From the NCBI GenBank assembly GCA_019635875.1, contig JAHBYP010000011.1, positions 85,724-149,723 of the forward strand: a stretch of 64,000 nt of DNA, read 5' to 3'. Shown here piece by piece: positions 54,488 through 63,320 of this stretch (position 1 is its first letter; each line of letters opens with the position of its first letter). The stretch is from Alphaproteobacteria bacterium (lineage in GTDB: Bacteria > Pseudomonadota > Alphaproteobacteria > Reyranellales > Reyranellaceae). The translations under genes were made by a program, and so were the position numbers. Under the pieces are notes generated by a model, which saw only the letters and a program-made list of their open reading frames with translations, had not been told where the DNA came from and did not search any database.

Positions 54488-54667
54488 ATGAATCTGCTGG
54501 TCGGCCATACCTGTCCGGGCTGCGGCCTGGACACGGCGGAACTGAAATGCGCGGCCTGCGACGGCGCGATCGTCTGGGACGCCTGGCAGGGCGCCCATTG
54601 CCGCGACTGCGGCAAGCCGGTCTCGTCGCTGGCCTGCGAGGAATGCGGGAGGGAATCGAGCATCTGA
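54488..54667 (+). CDS. Small double zinc-ribbon protein
   Basis: A 59-residue frame carries four CxxC pairs in series: CPGCG, CAAC, CRDCG and CEEC (MNLLVGHTCPGCGLDTAELKCAACDG...). The regular spacing supports a real zinc-binding protein although it is short. Context does not indicate a function. Codon use is consistent with its neighbours. Confidence 0.55.
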   Translation: MNLLVGHTCPGCGLDTAELKCAACDGAIVWDAWQGAHCRDCGKPVSSLACEECGRESSI

Positions 54668-54770
54668 CGCGTCACTGACCAGCAAACTTGTCCACCGTCC
54701 GCCGTCTTGACGGCGACGATGGCAATCCCAAGCTCCTCCCGTGGCGACAGACAGCAGCGGGAGACGCACG

Positions 54771-54914
54771 ATGTCGGTCGAAACGCAATTCAGAGCCGAC
54801 CTGCTGGCCTTCGCGCCGATGGCGGTCTTCCTGCTGGCGGCGCTGTTCGCGACCCTGGCAGTGATAAAGCGGCAATCCTGGCTGACATATTTCCGGCGCC
54901 TGCGCTGGATCTAG
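54771..54914 (+). CDS. Very small single-span membrane protein
   Basis: 47 residues: MSVETQFRADLLAFAPMAVFLLAALFATLAVIKRQSWLTYFRRLRWI. It has one hydrophobic helix followed by a basic, aromatic tail, giving N-out/C-in topology. A GGGAG site lies seven bases before the ATG. It could be a phage or host small membrane protein; no family recognised. Confidence 0.5.
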   Translation: MSVETQFRADLLAFAPMAVFLLAALFATLAVIKRQSWLTYFRRLRWI

Positions 54915-55331
54915 GCACCATGCCGTTGGTCGGCCCGCGATCGCGGATCGGGCCGATGATGTCGATGTCGGGCGGCTGCTCAAGAGGTCCGGCGAGCAGG
55001 CGATCGCGCAGGCTGGATGGCCGGCGTGCCGATGCGCGTCCGCCGCCTGGGGCCCCCTGCCCGAATCCGGCAGCGCGTCGGCCAACGCGTCGGGGGCGAG
55101 GGTGACGGGAGCACAGAATCCCGACAATCGAGTGCGCGGGACGGCGAAACGCGACATTCGTAGGGGTGGAAATACTGCCTCTCTCCGTAGGACGAAAGCC
55201 CCGTCGGCGACACTCGTAGGGGTTTAAATCAGCTTCCTGGCTGCCCTGTCATAGCCTTCCCGCGGGGGCACGGCGAATCTTGCGCGCCTGATCCACGGCG
55301 CCGCGCCGTGCCCCGATGAAGCGGAACGCGC
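54915..55331. other. Gene-free leader region upstream of the toxin-carrier gene
   Basis: I see no supportable gene here. The right half holds two promoter-like motifs (55152 and 55208) separated by a conserved spacer containing GCCTCTCTCCGTAGGACGAA. The same block recurs at 61202-61279 before the decayed copy. Confidence 0.65.
55152..55230 (+). promoter_or_regulatory. Tandem phage promoter-like motifs upstream of toxin-carrier gene
   Basis: Copy 1 (55152-55174) reads CGACATTCGTAGGGGTGGAA-ATA. Copy 2 (55208-55230) reads CGACACTCGTAGGGGTTTAA-ATC. Both face the gene at 55332, the nearer about 100 bases upstream. The unit has the same type of signal as the late virion genes on the other strand. 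Confidence 0.65.
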
Positions 55332-57548
55332 ATGGCCGGCAGAATCTGGATCCCACCCTACAAGCCGCTTGGCGTGAGCACGCAGGCCGTGCCGGGCGGC
55401 GGCTACCTCGCCATCGACGCCATCGCCGGCCAGTTCGGCCCCTCGCCGATGCTGCAATTCGGCCTGCAGGCCGCCGAAGGCGCCGCCGGCGTCGCCGCGG
55501 TGCTGTCCGAGCACCTCGCCGGCGACAACGAGGCGATCGTCAAGGGCGCCGACGCGCGCCTGGGCGAGACCGAGCAGGCGCTGCTGTTCGATCCGACCAG
55601 CGGCTACCTCAACCTGCAGGGCCAGGACGCGCTGACGCAGGCGCCGGCTGTCATCGACGCCTACCGCGAGGCCCAGACGCGCGAGATGGCGACTATGGTC
55701 GACGACGACCAGCGCCGGATGCTGCACGACCTCAACGAGCGACGGCTGGCGAGCTTCAGCACCCAGGTCGAGCGCCACACCGCGACCGAGCGACAACGCT
55801 GGTATGACCAGGCTGGCGAGCGCCGCATCGCGCAGATGCAGGCCGATGCCCGTCTGCACTGGAGCGACGACGCCATGCTGCGCCGCGCCCTGGGCACGAC
55901 GCGCGCGGAGGTCAACGAGCAGGCCCAACGTCACCACTGGGACTCCGCGCTGACCGAGACGACCCTGCGCCGGCAGACCAGCCGCACGCTGGTGGCGGCG
56001 ATCGAGATGGCGGCCGAGCGTGATCCCGAGCGCGCGCGCTCCCTGCGTTCACGCTACGAACAGCATATCGAGGCATCCGACCGAGCCTCCCTCGACGCGC
56101 TGCTCGCCGAAGCGCAGACGCGCGAGCTCGCCCGGCAGGCGAGCACGGAGATCCTGAACGCCACGCCGCCGGACGGCGAGCAGCCAACACCGCAATGGCG
56201 TCTGCGGCAGGCCGAGGCGATCACCGATTCGGCGGTACGCGCCGCCACCATCCGCACCCTGCACAGCGCCGCCGCAGCCGACGCGGCGCACGCCCGGACC
56301 CTGGCCGAGCAAGTGCTGGCAAGCGTGATGAAGGACGGCCTGACCGACTCCGCGCAGATCCCGATCCGCGAGTGGGTGGCGCTCGACGCCGACCACCGCC
56401 AGGCGATCGAGACCCGCCTCGACCACAACGCGCGCGGCACCGAGCCGGCGCCGAACCCGGCGTTGGTCGACGCCCTGGCGACCGAGATGACGCAGGCGCC
56501 GCACATCTTCGCGCGCCGCGACCTCGTCCCCGCTGTCGCGCGTCTGCCGCTGCCGCAGTGGCGGCGCTTCCGCGACTGGCAGGCCGGCCTGCGCCGCGAC
56601 GATCCCGCGACGCAGGACCAGCTCTACGCCATCAAGCGTGGCCTCCAGTTCACTCAGAAGATGCTACCGGTGAACGTGGCCGATGATGAGTCCACGAACT
56701 TTCGAACTGAGATGGTCGAAAGCATCGACACCCAGCGTCGCATCACCGGCAAGAGTCCGAGCGACGTTGACATCGCCGGCATGCTTACGCGGCATATCCC
56801 GACCGAGCCAAGCACGACACACACGACCGAGTGGGAGCCGCATGTCGCGATCCAAAGCACACCGATCAGCTTCGTTCCCCCTCGCGCGCATCCAGGTGAT
56901 TGGCCCAAATTTCATCGCGTTCAGGATGCGAACAAGCCCAAAGACGGCCCGGATGCATCAGGGCCGGATGATCCTTCTCCGGCCGAACGGCGGTCATGGC
57001 TCGAGCTTCTCCTTGAGCTCCTCACGCGCCCAGACCTGTCGACATACAACCCCGGGCCACCACGCGGTCACGCGCCCGTACCGCGGCAACCAATTCCGCC
57101 GTCGATTCCGCGGCGACTGCCCTCGGGGCCGGTACCGCCGTCCACAACCAAGTTGCCGCCAGCGTCGGACTCTAGGTCCGACCCACGATCAATCCAGAAG
57201 CCAACTGCGCCGACAACATCTCCTCCGACAGGTGCTGCTGCCGAAAGGTCGGTCGGTGGGGCGTCCAGCGGCATCTCGAACTCTCGACCTTTCTACCCTG
57301 GTGGGCATCACATCATCCCGCAACACATCTACAATTCCTTAGGACTGCCGGACGAAGCGCGTAAGGTCTTTGAGCGCGCCACCACCGGCCCCCTGAGGCC
57401 GGGATCCCATACCAACAATCGCCCGCATCGAGTATACAGCGCCGTCGTAGCCAAGGTCGTTGATCGTTGGATCAAGAGAAACGGAATAAACCCTAGCAAA
57501 ATGACAGAGGCTGAAGCCGAACAGCTAGTTGCACATCATGCGCCATAG
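55332..57548 (+). CDS. Virion internal protein-polymorphic toxin fusion with HNH-type nuclease tail
   Basis: 738 residues. Residues 1 to about 528 are homologous to the internal virion protein of the main operon: MAGRIWIPPYKPLGVSTQAVPGGG, then long helices rich in Arg/Glu/Ala, to the boundary HRVQD. A proline-rich linker (about 575-645) leads to a roughly 85-residue end with FYPGGHHIIPQHIYNSLGLPDEAR (His659/His660) and THNNRPHRVY-type residues, similar to GHH/AHH HNH-endonuclease VII toxins. From about 57150 the DNA is visibly lower in GC. The next gene is a candidate immunity gene. This is the only copy with an intact N-terminus. Confidence 0.75.
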   Translation: MAGRIWIPPYKPLGVSTQAVPGGGYLAIDAIAGQFGPSPMLQFGLQAAEGAAGVAAVLSEHLAGDNEAIVKGADARLGETEQALLFDPTSGYLNLQGQDALTQAPAVIDAYREAQTREMATMVDDDQRRMLHDLNERRLASFSTQVERHTATERQRWYDQAGERRIAQMQADARLHWSDDAMLRRALGTTRAEVNEQAQRHHWDSALTETTLRRQTSRTLVAAIEMAAERDPERARSLRSRYEQHIEASDRASLDALLAEAQTRELARQASTEILNATPPDGEQPTPQWRLRQAEAITDSAVRAATIRTLHSAAAADAAHARTLAEQVLASVMKDGLTDSAQIPIREWVALDADHRQAIETRLDHNARGTEPAPNPALVDALATEMTQAPHIFARRDLVPAVARLPLPQWRRFRDWQAGLRRDDPATQDQLYAIKRGLQFTQKMLPVNVADDESTNFRTEMVESIDTQRRITGKSPSDVDIAGMLTRHIPTEPSTTHTTEWEPHVAIQSTPISFVPPRAHPGDWPKFHRVQDANKPKDGPDASGPDDPSPAERRSWLELLLELLTRPDLSTYNPGPPRGHAPVPRQPIPPSIPRRLPSGPVPPSTTKLPPASDSRSDPRSIQKPTAPTTSPPTGAAAERSVGGASSGISNSRPFYPGGHHIIPQHIYNSLGLPDEARKVFERATTGPLRPGSHTNNRPHRVYSAVVAKVVDRWIKRNGINPSKMTEAEAEQLVAHHAP

Positions 57549-57642
57549 GCACCCAGTCATTAGGGAGTACCTCAAGCATGTCTATAACAGCAGGCAGTAG
57601 GACCGTTTGAAAAGCCCTGAAAGAAAAAGGATTGGCCCTGCA

Positions 57643-58320
57643 ATGAGAAGAAGCGACATGAAAGCGATAGCTTCGCAAATGACAGAGCTCGCCGCCGACA
57701 CTGCCCCTGTCAGAGTTGTGGTGGGATGGGAGCCTGGAGTGCGCAGCTTCTACGCGCATGTACCCGAGGGCCTTTCCGAAGACACTACGATATCGCTGTG
57801 TCGCCGCTGGGCTCACCTTATTCGGAAGTCCGAACCGGACAGACCCGACGAATGGTCGAGCCTTATCACGGTTGTCAGGCCGCAAGGCACACGGGTTGGT
57901 ACATTTGAATTTGGTTGGGCCGGCCACGAGGACACCTGGGAGGCAAAGTCCGACCCGCAAATGCCGGACACGGACGTTTGGGAAGCTCTCCGCCTACGGC
58001 TCGATGCGTACCTTGCCACACATGGCAAGAGCGACAGACAGGCAAATGGTGACTACTTTCTCTTCGACGAGGAGAGCGGGTACGCGGACCACAACCTCAC
58101 GGTTTATCGGCTCGAGTTCCTTACGCATGAGTTGGTGAGCGGGATACAGGACATTCTCAGAGACGGACATGCGGGCTGGATCGTGCATGTCACCTTGGAC
58201 CTTCTGCCTCCCGTCGCATGGACTTCGTCCGACGGGCTGGAAATACACGCTGACCGCATTGTCGAAAAATGGGATCGAGCTCTCATAGCTAGCGTGTTGG
58301 GTGATCGGCTGAAGATCTAG
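57643..58320 (+). CDS. Candidate immunity protein for the HNH-tail toxin
   Basis: 225 residues, no signal peptide or membrane segment, acidic (PEGLSEDTTISLCRRW, SDPQMPDTDVWEAL, DEESGYADHNLTVYRLEF). I do not recognise the family. It starts 94 bases after the toxin stop and shares that gene's lower GC and different codon use, then ends 15 bases before the next toxin-carrier copy. Position, size and composition are those of immunity genes in toxin cassettes. ATG 57643 is preferred; 57658 is possible. Confidence 0.6.
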   Translation: MRRSDMKAIASQMTELAADTAPVRVVVGWEPGVRSFYAHVPEGLSEDTTISLCRRWAHLIRKSEPDRPDEWSSLITVVRPQGTRVGTFEFGWAGHEDTWEAKSDPQMPDTDVWEALRLRLDAYLATHGKSDRQANGDYFLFDEESGYADHNLTVYRLEFLTHELVSGIQDILRDGHAGWIVHVTLDLLPPVAWTSSDGLEIHADRIVEKWDRALIASVLGDRLKI

Positions 58321-58335
58321 GCCTGCCACTCCGGC

Positions 58336-60591
58336 GTGCTGTCCGAGCACCTCGCCGGCGACAACGAAGCCGTCGTCAAGGGCGCCGACGCCCGCCTGGG
58401 CGAGACCGAGCAGGCACTGCTGTTCGATCCGACCAGCGGCTACCTCAACCTGCAGGGCCAGGACGCGCTGACACAGGCGCCGGCGGTCATCGACGCCTAC
58501 CGCGAGGCGCAGGCGCGCGAGATGACGACCATGGTCGACGACGACCAGCGCCAGATGCTGCAGGACCTCAACGAGCGACGGCTGGCGAGCTTCAGCACCC
58601 AGGTCGAGCGCCACAGCGCCGCCGAGCGCATCCGCTGGTACGGCGAGGCGGGCGAACGGCGCATTACGCAGATGCAGGCCGACGCCCGTCTGCACTGGAG
58701 TGACGACGCAATGCTGCGCCGCGCCTTGGGCACGACGCGCGCGGAGGTCAACGAACAGGCCGAACGTCACCATTGGGACTCCGCGCTGACCGAGGCGACG
58801 CTGCGCCGGCAGACCAGCCGCACGCTGGTGGCGGCGATCGAGATGGCGGTCGAGCGCGACCTCGAGCGTGTGCGCTCCCTGCACACGCGCTACGAACAGC
58901 ATATCGAGGCATCAGACCGGGTCAGGCTCGACGCATTGCTTGCCGAAGCGCAAACGCGCGAGCACGCCCGGCAGGCGAGCGCCGAGATCCTGAACGCCAC
59001 GCCGCCGGACGCCGAGCCGTCGACAGCCCAATGGCGCCTGCGGCAGGCCGACGCGATCGCCGATCCGGCGGTACGCACCGCCACCATCCGCACCCTGCAC
59101 AGTGTCGCCGTGGCCGACGAGGCCCGCGCCCAGACCCTGGCCGAGCAGGTGCTGGCGCGCGTGCTGAAGGACGGGCTGACCGACCCCGCGCAGATCCCGA
59201 TCCGCGAGTGGGTGGCGCTGGATGCCGACCACCGCCAGGCGATCGAGACCCGCCTCGACCTCAACGCCGCCGGCACCGAGCCGGCGCCGAACCCCGCGCT
59301 GATCGACGAACTGGCGACCGAGATGACCGAGGCGCCGACCACCTTTGCGCGCCGCGACCTCGTGCCCGCCGTCGCGCAGCTGCCGTTGCCGCAATGGCAA
59401 CGCTTCCGCGACTGGCAGGCCGGCCTGCGCCGCAACGACCCCGCGGTCGAGGATCAGCTCCACGCCATCAAGCGCGGCCTGCAGCTCGCCAACAAGATGC
59501 TGCCAGCCAAGCCGCCCGACGCCGCCAATCACCGCGCCGGCCTCGTCGACGAGATCGACACCTGGCGCCGCATCAACGGCAGGAGCCCGGATGATGACGT
59601 CATCGCCGCGATGGTGGAGCGCCAGATCCCGGGCGTGCGGGCGCAGAATGTGGTCTTTCCGTTCGATCCGGGAACCCGCTCCGGACTTCGCCCCGGGGTT
59701 CATCGGATCCAGGATGCCACGACCTACGGGCCGAACCCGGCAACAGGGCGTGCCCTCGAGGCGGCGGCGCGTGCCGCCGAGGTGCTGCTCCGGATGGAAG
59801 CGGCCAGGAGCCTGGATGAGGCCCTGCGCTCGCTGCCCGGGCGGACCGACCTCGATCCAGAGACCGTCGTCCGGGCGCTGGGGATGAGCCGGGTCACGAC
59901 GTATCCGGGCCGCATCAACCCCAACGGCCAGGCCGTCTACTACGACCCGCAGACAAACCGCTACGTCGTGCGCAATACGCGCGGGGGAACCGGCTATTGG
60001 GTCGAGTTCGACGCGCAGGGCCGGGTCGTCGGCACCGCCAACGAAGGGCTGATCCCCGTCGAGCGCCACGCGCAGCCTCCCGCCGACGAGCTGGAGAAGA
60101 TCTGGCAGAACCCGCCACTCGTGCCGCCCCAAATGCTGCCGCCCATCCTCCCTGGACGGCCGATCGACCAGAACCAAGGGAAACCGGAAATCATCCCCGC
60201 GCCGCCACCGGTCATACCGCCGGGGCCGATCACCGAGACCTTGCCACAGATCGACGCGAAACCGGAGATCATGACCTCGGACAACGAGGCGGCCAAACCA
60301 TCAACGACGCGCAATCTTCCTCGTTGTGAGGAGTGCACCAGAGCCGCTCACGAATGTCTGTCTGCGCCCAACATGACCCCAGAATTGAGGCGCGAGTGCC
60401 ACAGGATCGAAGACGAGTGCAACGCGACAGTCGCCGGCGTTCGAGAAAAGCAGGGCAATGCCCCGAACGTCAGCGGCGGTGTGAAATTCCCGGATGGCAC
60501 CAAAGTCATAGTTGGGCCAAAGGGGACCAGGATAAAAGTCATTGCGCCCAATGGAAAAGAACTCAGGCCCCCGGACAGGCCTACAGAGTAG
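58336..60591 (+). CDS. Second virion-protein/toxin cassette, N-terminally truncated
   Basis: 751 codons from a GTG. It begins VLSEHLAGDNEAVVKGADARLGETEQALLFDP, equivalent to residue 57 of the intact copy, so the first 56 residues and the promoter are missing. Homology runs to HRIQDATTYGP. Then follow NPNGQAVYYDPQTNRYVVRNTRGGTGYWVEFD, a proline-rich linker and a new Cys-containing end (RCEECTRAAHECLSAPN...PDGTKVIVGPKGTRIKVIAPNGKEL). It resembles an orphan cassette that could recombine behind the intact N-terminus. The toxin activity is unknown. Confidence 0.65.
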   Translation: MLSEHLAGDNEAVVKGADARLGETEQALLFDPTSGYLNLQGQDALTQAPAVIDAYREAQAREMTTMVDDDQRQMLQDLNERRLASFSTQVERHSAAERIRWYGEAGERRITQMQADARLHWSDDAMLRRALGTTRAEVNEQAERHHWDSALTEATLRRQTSRTLVAAIEMAVERDLERVRSLHTRYEQHIEASDRVRLDALLAEAQTREHARQASAEILNATPPDAEPSTAQWRLRQADAIADPAVRTATIRTLHSVAVADEARAQTLAEQVLARVLKDGLTDPAQIPIREWVALDADHRQAIETRLDLNAAGTEPAPNPALIDELATEMTEAPTTFARRDLVPAVAQLPLPQWQRFRDWQAGLRRNDPAVEDQLHAIKRGLQLANKMLPAKPPDAANHRAGLVDEIDTWRRINGRSPDDDVIAAMVERQIPGVRAQNVVFPFDPGTRSGLRPGVHRIQDATTYGPNPATGRALEAAARAAEVLLRMEAARSLDEALRSLPGRTDLDPETVVRALGMSRVTTYPGRINPNGQAVYYDPQTNRYVVRNTRGGTGYWVEFDAQGRVVGTANEGLIPVERHAQPPADELEKIWQNPPLVPPQMLPPILPGRPIDQNQGKPEIIPAPPPVIPPGPITETLPQIDAKPEIMTSDNEAAKPSTTRNLPRCEECTRAAHECLSAPNMTPELRRECHRIEDECNATVAGVREKQGNAPNVSGGVKFPDGTKVIVGPKGTRIKVIAPNGKELRPPDRPTE

Positions 60592-60670
60592 AACCCATTT
60601 CGCGCGTCGCAGAGGAACTCGGTTGACCAGCTCTGGAACAATCACAGAGTACAACTTCTGGTGATCAAAG

Positions 60671-61036
60671 ATGACTGACACAGATGATCCCATCACAAGC
60701 CATCCCATGTACGATACGCCACCATTGGACCCGGGCGTGGAACCCCGCCTGCACGAACCCGCATTCGACGCGGAATGCGTAGCCTTCTGCCAGGAATTTC
60801 TCCGCGAAGGCCAGCGGCTATGTAGCGTGCATATCGTGACGCAAACAGAAAAGTGGGGTCTGGTCTGGCGAGCAGACTATGAAAGACCCGGCTCGGAATT
60901 CCCCGACCGTGTGAACAGGATCACCTGTTGGAAATCGCCGGAGGGTGCCTTCCGCATCGAGTTCGCGATACTTCAGCTCGCCGCCCCGCTCGGCGACGCC
61001 GGCGCTACGCCTGGTGGGACAAGTGCCGGGCGCTAG
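60671..61036 (+). CDS. Candidate immunity protein for the second cassette
   Basis: 121 residues: MTDTDDPITSHPMYDTPPLDPG...FDAECVAFCQEFLREGQRLCSVHIVTQTEKWGLVWRADYERP. It is small, acidic and cytosolic, 80 bases after the toxin-like stop, in AT-richer DNA than the surroundings. No family recognised. The last residues (LGDAGATPGGTSAGR) may be an extension created by rearrangement. Confidence 0.55.
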   Translation: MTDTDDPITSHPMYDTPPLDPGVEPRLHEPAFDAECVAFCQEFLREGQRLCSVHIVTQTEKWGLVWRADYERPGSEFPDRVNRITCWKSPEGAFRIEFAILQLAAPLGDAGATPGGTSAGR

Positions 61037-61377
61037 GGTGGGCGCCTGCCGATCCTTGCGCTCCGAATTGCCCGTGACTGTTGATCACCCGGCCCGCGGA
61101 CACCGATAGCGCCGGGATGGTTCCACGCGCTGGCAGCTTCGCCCGTTTCCCCCTAGCGATGTCGAGATGCATGCTCGCTGCCAAGCCGTCCACTTCATGC
61201 ACGACACGCCTAGGGTGGAAATAATGCCTCTCTCCGTAAGACGAAAGCCCCGTCGGCGACACTCGTAGGGGTTCAAATCGGCTTCCCGCGCGCCCCGTCA
61301 TAGCCTGCTCGCGGGGGCACGGTGGTCTTGCGCGCCCGATCCACGGCGCCGCGCCGTGCCCCAGAAGCGGAACGCGC
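61037..61377. other. Gene-free leader region upstream of the decayed copy
   Basis: Nothing coding was recognised. It contains the duplicated promoter-like block (61202-61279) and, after it, a leader nearly identical to that before 55332. The whole upstream region was therefore duplicated with the gene. Confidence 0.65.
61202..61279 (+). promoter_or_regulatory. Tandem phage promoter-like motifs, second copy
   Basis: The first motif reads CGACACGCCTAGGGTGGAAA-TA (one G fewer in the G-run, core altered). The second reads CGACACTCGTAGGGGTTCAA-ATC. The spacer between them is nearly identical to that at 55175-55207. Confidence 0.6.
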
Positions 61378-62405
61378 ATGGCCGGCAGAATCTGGATCCC
61401 ACCCTACAAGCTGCTTGGCGCGAGCACGCAGGGCGTGCCGGGCGGCGGCTACCTCGCCATCGACGCCATCGCCGCAAGCTCGGTCCATCGCAGATACTGC
61501 AATTCGGCCTGCAGGCCGCCGAGGGCGCCGCCGGCGTCGCCACCGTGCTGTCCGAGCACCTCGCCGGCGCGCAGCTACCGCTGCCACAATGGCAACGCTT
61601 CAGCGACCGGCAGGAGGGCCTGCGCCGCGACGATCCCGCGACCAGCTCTACGCCATCAGTGCCTGGCCCTTCTTAGGGGGGATGAGCTCGTAGGATTCGT
61701 GGCGAGAGACTTCGACAGACAACGGCATTGACGGTGCATAGGGAGGCCGCGGTAGTTGCTCGCTGGCTGACCGGTACCGGAGGACTTGGATCGGAAACCA
61801 CGGCGATCGCTGACATCGAGGTACCGGCGGGGCTTCCCGGCGTTGCGCTGTGGGCCACGCGAGGTCAACGAGCAGGCCGAGCGCCATGGCTGGGACTCCG
61901 CGCTGACCGAGGCGACATAGAGCCGGCAGACCAGCCGCACGGTGGTGCCGGCGATCGAGGCGACGATCGAGCGCGACCCTGAGCGCGCCCGCTCCCTGCG
62001 CGCACGGTACGAACAGCATATCGAGGCATCCGACCGCGCCGGGCTCGACGTGTTGCTTGCCAAAGCGCAAACGCGCGCGCCCGCGCCCTGACCGAGCAGG
62101 TGCTGGTGCGCGTGCTGAAAGACCGGCTGACCGACCCCGCGCAGATCCCGATCCGTGACTGGGTGGCGCTCGACGCCGACCACCGCCAGGCGATCGAGAC
62201 CCGCCTCGACCACAACGCGCGCGGCACCGAGCCGGCTCCGAACCCTGCTCTGGTCGATGAACTGGCGACCGAGAAGACCGAGGCGCCGCACGCCTTCGTG
62301 CGCCGCGACCTCGTGCCCGCCGTCGCGCAGCTGCCACTGCAGAGCGGTTCCCTCGTGCTTTCCCGTACGCGGACCCTGCCGTGGGATAAAGCGCGGAAGT
62401 CCTGA
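61378..62405 (+). pseudogene. Decayed fourth copy of the virion-protein/toxin gene
   Basis: It begins MAGRIWIPPYKLLGASTQGVPGGGYLAIDAIA like the intact gene, then loses frame. The remaining pieces are homologous but rearranged. VLSEHLAGA jumps straight to QLPLPQWQRF (a deletion of over 300 codons). A segment near 61860 (GQRAGRAPWLG in the shown frame, EVNEQAERHGWDSALTEAT* in the correct one) has a TAG. VLKDRLTDPAQIPIRDWVALDADHRQAIETRL ends the match at about 62340. No toxin tail or immunity gene remains. Confidence 0.8.
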
Positions 62406-62717
62406 GCGTTGTATCGTCGCCGCAAGGTTGATGGGAGATGGGGAGAAAGCATGAAGATCGCGGTTGACGGTCAGCCGGGCTGCTGGCCTTGATCATCTGC
62501 GTGTCGGGATTGCGTTATTGCGTTGTGCGATTGACGCAGCCTCGGGAGGCGCGAGTCGGCTTTCCGGAAGCAATGCAGTAACGCAAGCCTGACACCGCTT
62601 GTAGGGAAGCAGCCTGGATCCCCCTCGCTGCGCTCCGGATGACAGGTGAGCTTGGTTTTGCGCGCGTCGCTCCAATCGCGGGGATGCGGGCCGATGCGCC
62701 ATCGCCTAGATTGGGGC
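62406..62717. other. Gene-free region at the right edge of the phage remnants
   Basis: I see no gene. It includes a partial family B palindrome (62617-62642, GGATCCCCCTCGCTGCGCTC). No att-like duplication of the left edge was recognised by eye. Confidence 0.55.
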
Positions 62718-63311
62718 ATGGCGCCCGCCCTTACCGAGCTCGAGCGCTCCTGGCCGATCAAGCTCGCCGTTCCGATTCCTGAAGGCGGCTTCGGCTGGCG
62801 CTTTCCCTATCTGCTGCACGCCGCGCGCGATCGCGGCAGCCGGCGGCATTGGCAGGACGCGGACGCCCTGGTCTTCGCCTTCTATGATCCGGCCGATCGC
62901 GCGCGTTTCGCCGACTGGATGGTCGAGAGCGAGGTGGACTGGCGCTGCCCGCCGGAGTGGCCGCAGATCGCGCCCGCCGAGCCGCTCCCCATCGAACCTG
63001 GCATCGTCCCCGCCTCGCCTGCCGCCGCACCGCGCATCGATGCGCTGGCGATGGAGGACTGGGTGCGCGGCGCGGTGCATCGCGGTCTGGCCCGGCGGGT
63101 GATCAAGGCCTATCTCGCGCGCTATCGCCACGACGGCCAGGCGGCCGCCCTGCACGGCGCGATGGACGCGCTCGGCGCCGAACGGCCCGATCTCGCGCCG
63201 GGCGAGCTCGCCGACCGCGCCGGCGCCATCGTCCAATGGACACGCCGCCGCCATCGCGCCTGGTTCCGCGCCAAGCTGGCGGCTATGAAGCGCGACGCCG
63301 CGATGCGATGA
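62718..63311 (+). CDS. Hypothetical protein
   Basis: 197 residues starting MAPALTELERSWPIKLAVPIPEGGFGWRFPYLLHAARDRG. It has a mixed alpha/beta N-terminal half, a proline-rich middle (PAEPLPIEPGIVPASPAAAP) and a helical, basic C-terminal half (VRGAVHRGLARRVIKAYLARYRHDGQAAALHGAMDAL). No family recognised. The opposite strand is also open over this stretch, but codon usage and the GGGG site before ATG 62718 favour this frame. It may be phage-related or host. Confidence 0.6.
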   Translation: MAPALTELERSWPIKLAVPIPEGGFGWRFPYLLHAARDRGSRRHWQDADALVFAFYDPADRARFADWMVESEVDWRCPPEWPQIAPAEPLPIEPGIVPASPAAAPRIDALAMEDWVRGAVHRGLARRVIKAYLARYRHDGQAAALHGAMDALGAERPDLAPGELADRAGAIVQWTRRRHRAWFRAKLAAMKRDAAMR

Positions 63312-63320
63312 TGTTCGCCG

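Larger units (their letters stand above)
25752..62405. mobile_element. Podovirus-type (T7/BPP-1-like) prophage or domesticated phage region with cargo
   Basis: A single leftward morphogenesis and lysis gene set runs from terminase (54162) to spanins (25752) in canonical podovirus order. It is interrupted by three blocks of non-phage genes, mostly on the plus strand. Rightward copies of one virion gene extend to 62405. No integrase, excisionase, repressor, DNA polymerase or RNA polymerase gene is visible, and no att repeats were identified. Boundaries are therefore approximate. Two virion-region genes carry nonsense mutations, so a plaque-forming phage is unlikely from this region alone. Confidence 0.75.

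Noticed and set aside
60301..60708. Minus-strand frame overlapping the end of the second toxin-carrier gene.
   Set aside because: No motif, no ribosome site, and it is fully antisense to better supported frames.
62706..63254. Minus-strand frame opposite the hypothetical gene 62718-63311.
   Set aside because: The composition (GGRDLRPLRRAAPVHLALDHP) is typical of antisense reading in GC-rich DNA. The plus frame has a better start and more natural secondary structure.
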